Part shown: in pieces, positions 54,852-64,000 of the stretch
How the letters are laid out: the number at the start of each line of letters is the position of its first letter
Numbering within the stretch: position 1 is the first letter of the stretch
Assembly (NCBI GenBank): GCA_963691705.1
Contig: OY829539.1
Span: 11,348,501-11,412,500, forward strand
From: Viola odorata
Lineage: Eukaryota; Streptophyta; Magnoliopsida; Malpighiales; Violaceae
DNA length: 64,000 bases
Direction: 5' to 3'
Position numbers and translations under genes: made by a program
The notes under the pieces: model-generated
Told to the model about the DNA's origin: nothing
Databases searched by the model: none
What the model saw: only the letters and a program-made list of their open reading frames with translations

Positions 54852-55552
54852 GATTTTGGACAAGAAAATGGAGTCTGATTAGAGCGATCATGGGCTTGTT
54901 GGAAACTTCAGGATGTTAGCTTTCATTTGAGATAAGTTTCAGCCAAATCGGACGGTGGATCAAAATTTATGCTCGTCAACATTTTGGCGCGTAGGGTGTA
55001 GCGGCATACCGCCAGGATGAAGGCTTGTGTGGCGATATGACGCGAGCTTCGGCATTGGCAATTCAATTTAATTGAATTTCTGGCGGCATACCGCCAGAGT
55101 GAGGGAGTGTGGGACGGTATACCGCCAGAGGGTCATAACCTAAGCATTTAAAGGCCTTTTTGGCACTTAGTATAAATAGATAGAGATGTTTTTCCTTTCT
55201 CTTTAGTTTTAGATTAAGTGAATTTGTTAAGTGAGTTTACTCCTTCCTTTTCACTCTAAAAACTCAAAATCAATTCCTAAGAAAGATAGCTTGAATGAGT
55301 TCTCTCCTCCCTATCTTTCTTTAGGAAATCAAAGCTTGTAATCGAATATTGCTATTATTAATTATCAAGTGTTCTTCATTGTTCTTCAAGTATTCTTCGT
55401 GTTCTTCATCAAATCCGCTGCATCTACTCTAATCGACATCCATCCATCTTATTCTTATTGAATCCGTGTTTATCAAGACTCCCTCCGGGCTAGATCCATC
55501 CAAACTCCGAAATACAATCAAGCTTCTACAAATCGAGGCTTGGATCGTATCA
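54665..55552 (+). repeat. 3' LTR of gypsy C (888 bp)
   Basis: Matches 47,697-48,582. It contains the last ~60 codons of pol, the palindrome cluster (about 54,998-55,130) and TATAAATAGA at 55,171. TSD ATATT follows. Confidence 0.95.
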
Positions 55553-55557
55553 ATATT

Positions 55558-56426
55558 AAATAAAGCAACAGTTGGGCATCAGGCAACAAAAAAAAAAAAG
55601 AGTAACTTGTAACACGAATTTTCAAAAAACGTCAATTAAATAAAAAATTGACTTTGAGTTAAAATGTCAGGTGAAAAAAATGGAGAGAGTAATGTATTAA
55701 AATATTTCATATTTCCTTAATAAATATATCAGATAAGAATGATTTCAAACCCTAGGTATAAAATGATATAGAAAATCACATCCCAAGTCCCTAAATTCTA
55801 AAATTGACTACGTCGCTCCTCTAATTTCCTCCCTCCTCCTCTATCCCTCACCAATTCCACAAACAATAAAATAAGCAATGCCGTTTAGCCACTGTTGTGT
55901 CTCCTCCCTAAGACATTAAATTATCAATCAAATCTCAAGCCATTGTTCTCTCTCGATTTTCTCTATTGTAACACCGCCGTCATTTTTGTTCTTCACCAGC
56001 ATCTCCCACAACTCCTCATCCATCGTTGTCACTCATCATTCAATGGAAAAGTTTGACCTCGAGTTCAAGGAGAAAACACTGAGTACTCTAGGCTATTACC
56101 ACATGATTCATCGCTCAACTTGTAGTGTGATAATTATCTCCAAATTTAAGAAACGCATCTTGTATAACTTGTCCTTTGGCCTCCATCCAAGGGTTTTGCT
56201 TCTGTAATTGTCTTGCATTTTCTCAAGAATTTTCAGCTTTTGGTTAAGAATAAAAGAATAATATAAAGCACAGGGCCCAGCCTAGAAGCTTAGAGCCCGT
56301 CAAGGGCTGGGCTAAGGCCTAAAAGTTGGCCCAAATATAGGCCAGGTCGGGCTTAATCTCGAGAAAAAATTAATGAGCTTTTAATTTTAAGACCAAGTCG
56401 GCCTGGCCCACCCATTGATCAGGTCT
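55558..56426. other. Intergenic DNA between gypsy C and the mannanase gene
   Basis: No gene recognised. CT-rich text at 55,815-55,980. GGGCTGGGCTAAGGCC-type text at 56,270-56,410 resembles 47,510-47,600, perhaps the flanking ends of a dispersed repeat. A small ORF (55,986-56,207) has no recognisable content. Confidence 0.5.
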
Positions 56427-56772
56427 AGTGCTCATGCTCGAAAAGAAAAGATGACGGCTAAGGTTGTTGTCGATTTGAGTTCTCGTGGTCGACATGGTCC
56501 TCCTAGTCCTCCTCATTCTAGTACTTCTCAAGCGCATATGGAGGAATATGTGCCACAAGAAGTTACAACAGAAGACCTCTCAAGGAGATTTGCGACAATC
56601 GAAGCTACTCAAGATCAAATTCAACACCCCATGGCTACCAGGCTACCATGGATGACTTCTTTCGCACCGAGTTCCAATGTGTGGATGTAAACTTCGCGCA
56701 AGTAGGAGAAACGTTTGAGCTACTTGAGGTGCAAAATCGGGAACTCCTTGAGTCTCATGCTTTTAGGCACAT
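56427..56772 (+). pseudogene. Retroelement-like ORF scrap 5' of the mannanase
   Basis: Plus-strand frames read VVDLSSRGRHGPPSPPHSST, VTTEDLSRRFATIEATQDQI and, one frame over, MDDFFRTEFQCVDVNFAQVG, FELLEVQNRELLES. The style (short coiled-coil text before gag) is that of a plant LTR-element ORF start, but I cannot assign a family. It occupies the place where the first exon and promoter of the mannanase would be. Confidence 0.35.
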
Positions 56773-56802
56773 CAAATTGTGCACCTAGGGTTCATACTTC
56801 AG

Positions 56803-58335
56803 GATCATTCGTTCATACTAGAAACACCCATTTTGAGCTCAACGGTTCCCCATTTCTCTTCAATGGCTTCAACTCTTACTGGATGATGCACGTAGCAGCA
56901 CAACCGAGCGAAAGGAACAAGATATCCGATGTGTTCCGCGAGGCTGCAGCTGCTGGCCTCACTGTCTGCAGAACATGGGCGTTTAACGACGGAGGCGACC
57001 AGGCTCTGCAGATTTCGCCAGGCATTTACAGCGAGCCAGTCTTTCAGGTTTACTTGATGCCCTATTCATCAAGGGTTTTGCATTTCCTCAATCCATTAAA
57101 ATTACAGAGTTCTCTTTGATTTTATCCAACTAACTAACTATTCGTCGGACTTTGCAGGGACTTGATTTTGTGATTTCGGAGGCCAAAAGATATGGAATCC
57201 GCTTGATACTAACTTTAAGCAACAATTACCGCGATTATGGAGGAAAACCCCAGTATGTAAACTGGGCTAGAGCTGCTGGTGTAGCTACAAACAATGAGGA
57301 TGATTTCTATACGAATGCAGTAATAAAAGGGTATTACAAGAATCATGTCAAGGTACAATCTCCGGACAGAAAATGATCAATTTCTACTGTGGGCATATTG
57401 ATTGTGTGAGCTAACCTTGCTTTCTTGCGTATATATGGTTTTTCCGTCGCGCAGAAAGTGCTAACAAGAATCAACAAATTCACTGGAGTTGCATACAAGG
57501 ACGAACCAGCAGTGATGGCGTGGGAACTAATGAATGAACCTCGCTGCCAAGCTGACTACTCAGGAAAAACTTTAAATGTAAGAAAAGTACTCAGCTGTGG
57601 AAATCTTGATGATTGGTTATGGTTTACTATATCACTAACATGTCTTTTTTGATCAATCATGACACGGATGGATTCAAGAAATGGCACCTTTTGTTAAATC
57701 TATAGACCGCAAGCATCTGTTGTCAGTAGGCCTGGAAGGGTTCTATGGCGACTCGATTCCTGATAGGAAGCAATACAATCCTGGTTACCAAGTAGGAACA
57801 GATTTTATTAGCAACAATCTCGTTAAAGAGATCGATTTCGCGACAATCCACGCATACCCTGACATATGGTAAGTCATTCTAACGGGGAAAAAATGGTAAG
57901 TCAAGAGTATATAAGTGTACGCTGAGGACTAATTTAACATGGTCATCCTCTTTAAACAGGGAATCTGGAAAGAATGATGAAGCCCAGATGACATTTATGC
58001 AGAGGTGGATGACAAGTCACTGGACAGACTCAAGAACAATACTGAGGAAGCCGCTGGTTTTCGCGGAATTTGGGAAATCAAAGAAAGATCCAGGATACAG
58101 TGCGAGTGCGCGAGATTCGTTCTTGAACACGGTGTATAACAGCATCTACGACTTTGCTAGAAGTGGAGGAACATTTGGTGGTGGTTTGGTTTGGCAAATC
58201 ATGGCTGAAGGTATGGATTCTTTCAATGATGGGTACGAGATCTGCTTGTCCCAGAATCCATCGACAAGAACTGTGATTTCCCAGCAATCAAACAAGATGA
58301 TGGCTCTTGAGCACTCGTTGAGCAGACGAGTTTAA
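56803..58335 (+). pseudogene. Mannan endo-1,4-beta-mannosidase (GH5_7), 5' truncated
   Basis: It hydrolyses beta-1,4-mannans of the cell wall (family function). Exons: ~56,803-57,047; 57,158-57,352; 57,455-57,577; 57,666-57,868; 57,960-58,335; phases agree across all junctions. Motifs: FVHTRNTHFELNGSPFLFNG, VCRTWAFNDGGDQALQ, catalytic acid/base [22 protein letters not shown], nucleophile LVFAEFGKSKK, GGGLVWQIMAEGMDSF. Two defects. The exon with the signal peptide is absent; a retroelement-like scrap lies upstream. The intron before GWIQEM ends in AC (57,664-57,665), not AG: CACGGATGG where CAGGATGG-like sequence is expected, and the next AG (57,677-57,678) shifts the frame. It could still be a gene if exon 1 lies further upstream and the site is a sequence error. 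Confidence 0.82.
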
Positions 58336-59240
58336 GTAACGAGGGAAGCGAAAGTTGATGGTTTTGAAGTTCATCGGCTAGTACTAGTCAGATAGATTGG
58401 AAAAGAATTCTACTCTCTTCCACAATATTCAGTATTTTTGTCATCGAATGAAATAGTAATCACTTAGCTTATATCTATGATTGATTGAAATGAACTATCA
58501 GGGCTCGAGGGTAGACTCACGAGACAATCAATGCAGAACATTTCTGGAAAATTATAAAAACAAGCCATGAATGCTTACTTGTATAATTGAACCAGGACGA
58601 GGCCAGCAACTCGCATCATTAGAAAACTTTGCCCACTCCATAAACAGACAGGCTACTAATCTGAGAATCATTTAGCATATAATCATCGTATCATAGCTCA
58701 CAACAAAATTAACAACGAATCCCTGAAATCTACGCTCATACTGTCATACAAATGTTTCAATCCATAAACATCTAAATGGCACAAGTAAACCAAATCTGGT
58801 TTCACTCGAATGCTCAAGGAATAAAGGACTCGAGTAACGAGTAACAATCCCATCTTACATTATCATTTCTATTCCAGTTGGAACTGGACACATTCTCAAG
58901 AATACAATTTTCCCTGTCAAAACTTCTCCAAACATCTCAATGTACCTGAATAAGATCACACTAGACAGAATTATACAAAATTACAAAATGGAAAACCTGT
59001 TTAGTGTTTCAATGATATGCTACAAAAAGAGGGAGGTGGTGTTGTGGAGGGGAGAAATGACCCACAACAATCAACCGTGCCAATCCCAGCAGACAATTTG
59101 ATAGCATATGACTGGAGTTGAAAACCCAAGAGTTCAACATGTCCAGCGGTCTCTCTATACGTGGGATGACTAATTTACAAGCATGCATCCTGCACCACCA
59201 TCCTTTTCCCTCCTCCCATTAAGTTAAGACATTGAACTCC
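58336..59240. other. 3' regions of two converging genes
   Basis: It holds the presumed 3' UTRs of the mannanase (AATGAAATAG near 58,448) and of SCYL2 on the other strand. No other gene or repeat recognised. Confidence 0.6.
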
Positions 59241-62200
59241 TTACAGCAAATCCAATATAGGTGGTTGTCCAGACGGTGGTTTTGCCTGGCTAACCCTAGA
59301 TGTAGAAGTGCCACCCCTCCCTCTTCCTCTACCGACTGCAGTCAATGGTGGTGGAGCGAGTTTCAGTGCTGTCTGCTCATTCTTACTGGAACCAAAAATG
59401 GACCCAATATCTTTCGACTTCTTATCATTATAAGAGCCCAAGGGCATGCCCTGGTTCTGTTTCAAGAAGCCCATGGAGTTCTGGGCATTAAGACCGCTAT
59501 TCAAACTACTAGCATTCAAAGTGGAAGCTCCTTGATTTGATTTCAACAGCTCAAATGAACTATGGCTGTTGAAGGCCCAGCTATCATTGCCATTGTTTTG
59601 GGAGTTCGTTGCATTAGGTGCTGCGCTTGTAGTTAAATTGGTTGTATAATTGGATGCCTGCATTCCAACAGCACCATTGTTTGACCTTCCAGAACCATTA
59701 GAAGTGCTGCCTGGTCGTGGGGGCCAATCAGCAAAAGGATCAATATCACCAAAACTTGAAGTGGATGATGCTCTGGCATTTAATTGTTTCTCAGTGTCGC
59801 CGAATGGGGGAGATGTGCCTGACGATGTCCGCGGAGGCCATTCTATATCAACAGGTGGGCATGATGGGGCTGTTTGCTGATTGGATATGGTAGGCATTAG
59901 GGAAGATTTTGATTGAGATGGTGTCTGCAAAGACATAGTGGGAGCAGATTGATTGCTTGTAGAAGGCTGCTTTGAGGTATTGTGTCCCTTTGCAACAGTA
60001 CCCCAATCTTCATCCCATGAAGAGCTACTCTTTGATGCGGGAGCAACAGTTCCACTTGTTTTGCTTAAGGTTTGAGATTGAAGCCCATTAAGCAGAGATG
60101 TTGTCTTGACCTCTGGAACCCCAAAATCAGTCACTGTAACTCCTCTCTTTTCTTCTATCATCCTATCATGTGTTCAAAACAATCAAATTGTAGGTAATTA
60201 AAAGGAAATAATTGCTAACATGTGTATGTGGGGTTAAACCGTTAAAGAAAGGTCTCTCCAAATCATAAATAGTACATTTTAGATAACTGTGCTCCCCAGG
60301 TTTTTAACTACAAGCAATTAGCAAATACCTGAGGATATCCTTCACAAAGAGCATATATTTGGCAAACTGCTGGACATTTAATTGTTGGGCAGTAAGAAGT
60401 GGGGCGATTAGTGGAAGAACATGCTCAGCAGCAAACTCTACCCCATACTGACAAGAATTTATCAAGAAAAGCCATTAATAACATGGCACTGTAAAACCAG
60501 TAAACCAAATCCGGCATTGGAATTACCTGCTTAAGAATTGAATTTGCAACTCCAAGAGTGCACATTAGGGTAGGAGCAGAATGGTCAACAGCAGTACACC
60601 GTTGAATTGTTTGCAAGATTTCCATAACAGCAGGTTTATCCAGAGTGTGAACAAGATCTACAAAGCATAGCAGCGCATTCACTCTCACCTGTATATAAAA
60701 ACAAAAATTGGCTTTGGATTAAACTTCTTCACTATAAAGCCAACAAAATACTGGGAAAAACATGGACATGGTATATCCAAGGCTATTGAAATTGCATTTT
60801 AGATCGTAAAATCATTCAATTTCCAATTATAGGTGTGTACACCATGTAGACTCGTAACAAACCTCCGCATAGGGTAAATTCAGGCTAAACTCTAGTTTTA
60901 ACTCAAAACATGTTGAAATTGGTAAGAACGCACATTTCAATAGGTTTAATTCTACCATCACGGCTCAACTTTTGGATTAAAAGATAGGGCCAAGTTCGAC
61001 TGGATTGGCTTAATATTTTATATATGGTTATCCGAATATAGCCGTAGCTGTAGAATGATGGAAATTTTGTCTCTCATCAAGTCAGGTACTTTTCATGTCT
61101 GCTGCTGGTAACAGCAATCAAAACAGTATCACTCAGTCTTCATGTTGACAAAGAGGGTTAAAGTCAATCATCCTTAATGAAGGGCATTGGAAAAGTTCGT
61201 TCAAAAACAAAAAATGGACGTTGGAAAAGAAGGAGCAGGAGGGTGAAGAAGTTGAGAAAGGGAAGGAGAGATGCAGAGAAGAGGGATAAGAGATGATAAG
61301 AACCAAAAAAATAGAGGAACAAATTAAGTATTTGCATCACCACACCTTAAAACAAAAACCAAAAGTAAATATACATATTATCATAATTTTTCTGAGAAAA
61401 AAACAAGAGAAGAAAGGAGAGGATGTCACTTTAGAAAGTTCCACTGCATCTCGAGGCTAAGGCAGACACTTGGACCTACTATTTCAGTATATCTCCGCTT
61501 TTTTTTCTTCTCTTAAGAAAGACTTTTCATTAGGCAATCATGTGATTTTTAATTCGGTGGGGGGTGAACCACAGATAATGTCCAATAATAAGCCACCAGA
61601 ATTGTTCCAGTATCAAAAGGTTGAGAGACATTTAAAAGGTTATGGGCTCAAATCCTAGTAAATCAATCACAAAAAGAAATATTAGAATTGTTCTCTCATT
61701 TCTAACTATATATATTGTGTCGTGTGCTTGCTTTATGGATAATTGACTATTGTTATTTATGTATTCAATGTTCCTTACCCATGTATTGTCTTCTATTACA
61801 TATTTTAAAAATAATTATTTTGATATATGACCATTAAAATTGCCATAGTTTATAAACTTTCAATTTCACGTTTCAATTTTACCCAAGCCATTCCAGTTTT
61901 TAGTTAATATATTGATTATCCAGAATCTATAAGAGGACATTAAAAATATTGAATAGAACCAGCATACAAACACCCCCAACCGAATGTAATTCGAGACATA
62001 CTTACCGCAGCAACAGTGGTTTTAAGGGCTAAGCCATGAACTCGAGGCAAAATTGCTTGTTTCACTAGCTGCAGAAGAACAAATAAAAGAATATAAAGAT
62101 GATATAATGCAGGAAAGAAGGACAGTATGATTGCTTAACACGGTCATGTAGCCAATAAGAAAGCAATACTTGAAAGCTGGAATGGAAATCAAGCACCACC

Positions 62201-64000
62201 CAAGTGAAAAATGCAAAACAGATCTAGCTAAGAAAAAGCAGATGATAAGTAAAGAAACATGAAGAGTGCTTTCAGAAACTTCATTTTTAAGCCAGTTATC
62301 CAAACAGTTCTGACAGCTCCAACAAGTGCTTATATGTATTACCACGCCAAAAGATCTATTTTATAAGCAATCAAATGCAAACTACAGCAACTGTGGACAC
62401 AGGAACTGTGATGAGAAAACTGATGAAAATAGAGCGCCTTTATTTTTAAATGCAATCAAATGCAACCCACTCTTAGTACACCATCATGGACTAAACAGTC
62501 CATCCTATGACTTCAAGCAGAATGAATAGTGGATATCAGGACACAGCTAGTGATAAAACCAATAAACTCCCTATTTTTCACAATAAGGAATATCTTCTCA
62601 AAAGCTACCCTGGGATCTCTTTCCCCAGTTGCCGCAAAAGTGAGACAAAGAACATTATTTACAGCACATCCAAGTAAGCAGTCACCTGAGTATCAAGTTG
62701 CTTGGCAAGAGAGACTGACTTTTTTAAAGCTTCTTCTTGAATGCGTGGATCAGTATCATCATAAGCTCTAACAAGTAACGGAAGCACATGGGATATTAAA
62801 TTTTCCTGACTGGCCTACAACAATCAAAGAAACAAATAAATATTAGTGCTAAGCATTGCAAGATGGGGCAGGAGAGGTAGGTGTTGTTGTCTGGTTTGAG
62901 AAGGATAACAATGACTAATAGCAAGCATTCTGATAAAAAGATTTTCCACATTCCATTTAGTTTTCTTTGTTTACTTTTAGCCTTTGGAAGGATACTGATA
63001 GCGTGGGCTCATAATCCAACAATCTATGGCTGCCAGTCGGTTACTTGATAGCTTTTAATTGCATTCACTAAGGCTCAATGGTTTTACTAACTTGTAAGCA
63101 AAAAGATAATAAACAAACAGCCTTTTCTGTACAGCCAACAATAACAAAGATGCTAAAGATGTGAAAGAACCATGATACACCAATGGCGTGCAAAATGAAG
63201 TACATAGATCTCTAATTCTAATCATGCAAAAGTGTAACATACTCAAAGATATTTGTGGGTACCCCAAGCAATCAGAAAAATAAAGTAAAATAAGTATTTC
63301 CTTTTAGCCTTTGTCCAAAAAAAAAAAAAAGGTATTCCCTTTTCGCCACTAATCAGTAGGCTACAACTCTCCTTTAAGGAACCCCAAGAAAGGCAACATG
63401 AACAGAACCAGAAGACCATGAGTTCAGGAAGCAAACTACAGTTCTAGGCACAACAGAGCCTTAATCTACTGTACCCAAGGTCATAACAGCTTTAGTTACC
63501 TTGTTCGCTATGAGTTCAGCATGCTTTACAATCAGCAGCAGTGTCTCGCCTGCAGCAGTACTCAGGACTGGAATGAGAGCAGGGAGTGTTGATAGCTCGA
63601 AGTCATTTTTATCCTACAATGGATCTCAAATATATTAATTTGTTTTAACAACTAAAAACCAGCTTAGTAAATAGCCAGAATACAAGCATATCCCCTGATA
63701 CCAGTCAGACCAATCTTTTATACTGCAGCCTGCCTATGAAAAATGATGAGCAGAACAATAGAATATACGGCTTAATGGGGTTCACAAGAGGGCCAATTTA
63801 GCAGTGAAATAATCTCATAGCAAACAAACCACCTTCAAGTTACTCCATTAAATACTAATGACATCTATAACAGCCCAAACCCTTCAGATGCAACAATGAC
63901 ACTTGTTCATTCTCAATTAGATTTTCTGGTATAATGAGATGGATTGCGCGGTTTAGAAAAGGCACCGTATACACATGATAATATATTACGAGAAGGAAAA
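59241..64000 (-). CDS. SCYL2: SCYL2 (SCY1-like pseudokinase 2), C-terminal half
   Basis: Minus-strand exons: 63,613-63,500; 62,814-62,686; 62,068-62,006; 60,688-60,527; 60,447-60,329; 60,162-59,241, all with GT-AG borders and in phase. They give HEAT-repeat text: [96 protein letters not shown], then [18 protein letters not shown]. The tail is a long disordered Ser/Asn/Gln-rich region with [28 protein letters not shown] and GRGRGRGG. It ends GQPPILDLL at TAA 59,241. The kinase-like domain is beyond the window. Plant SCYL2 proteins are clathrin/TGN-associated pseudokinases needed for cell growth. No break is visible. Confidence 0.93.
60689..62005 (-). other. SCYL2: Long SCYL2 intron (1.3 kb)
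   Basis: It lies between exons 62,068-62,006 and 60,688-60,527. AT-rich; a purine-rich stretch at 61,200-61,300. No ORF of recognisable content, no terminal repeats identified. Confidence 0.7.
62815..63499 (-). other. SCYL2: SCYL2 intron
   Basis: Intron between exons 63,613-63,500 and 62,814-62,686, GT-AG. A short A-run at 63,318-63,330. Nothing else recognised. Confidence 0.75.

Larger units (their letters stand above)
47697..55552 (+). mobile_element. Gypsy C: Ty3/gypsy element, full length, decayed
   Basis: TSD ATATT (47,692-47,696 and 55,553-55,557), LTRs 886 and 888 bp, PBS, gag, protease, RT, RNase H, integrase, PPT. LTRs differ at roughly 20 sites by eye (~2%), so it is older than B. 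Breaks are three stops in gag and two compensating indels before RT. The pol frame runs through the PPT into the 3' LTR. Confidence 0.95.

Noticed and set aside
56260..56410. GGCC/GCCC-rich text as a satellite or hAT end
   Set aside because: Only two partial similar sites (also 47,510-47,600), with no target duplication or tandem order found.
59241..59880. Plus-strand ORFs of 76-102 codons over the SCYL2 last exon
   Set aside because: SCYL2 on the minus strand has the recognisable protein and consistent splice phases.

Overview
This window is nuclear DNA of a flowering plant, most likely a eudicot. Two intron-containing plant genes lie at the right end (an endo-beta-mannanase and SCYL2). The other ~56 kb is a repeat-rich stretch of plant-type transposable elements in nested layers: a MULE, a LINE-1, a PIF/Harbinger relic, Stowaway/mariner-like DNA and Ty3/gypsy LTR retrotransposons. 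I cannot name the species.

Layout. 1-1,089: AT-rich DNA with a foldback. 1,099-7,936: a complete Mutator-like element (MULE) with a 9-bp target duplication and inverted repeats of about 460-510 bp. It has a decayed mudrA-like transposase gene and, converging on it from the other end, a GRF-zinc-finger/coiled-coil ORF in the position mudrB has in maize MuDR. About 8,855-25,015: a foldback DNA element into which other elements have inserted. These are a Stowaway/mariner-like element (9,228-10,144) and a LINE-1 (11,153-24,826, 15-bp TSD). The LINE was entered by a gypsy element (E, minus strand), whose integrase gene was split by a gag-protease-only LTR element (A, 15,339-22,397). 25,744-44,553: a PIF/Harbinger relic with a broken Myb/SANT-like gene. 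A second copy of its target region at 45,935-46,540 preserves the site without the insertion. The relic holds gypsy D (27,163-42,029, minus strand, no pol), and D holds the young gypsy B (29,656-37,870, minus strand). 44,605-46,540: a MULE terminal relic, a GC-rich hairpin, an AT minisatellite and the duplicate. 47,697-55,552: gypsy C (plus strand, TSD ATATT). 56,427-58,335: a retroelement-like scrap, then the mannanase gene without its first exon. 59,241-64,000: the 3' part of SCYL2 on the minus strand, running off the window.

How the parts relate. B, C, D and E look like one gypsy lineage. They share PBS and PPT style, and in B, C and D the reading frame runs through the PPT into the 3' LTR, which resembles CRM-type chromoviruses. 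B and C have pol. D has the same ends and PBS as B but no pol, and carries an acidic gag-like ORF plus an uncharacterised ORF with two repeated modules, so D looks like a non-autonomous partner of B. The most unusual signal I see is in the LTRs. Just upstream of each TATA box, B, C and D carry clusters of short palindromes whose sequence differs by family (B: GGCGTGATCACGCC; C: GGCGGTATACCGCC; D: ACGTAANTTACGT). A, with different LTRs, repeats a palindrome with core AGGCCT six times. These read like transcription-factor or hairpin sites that diverge between families.
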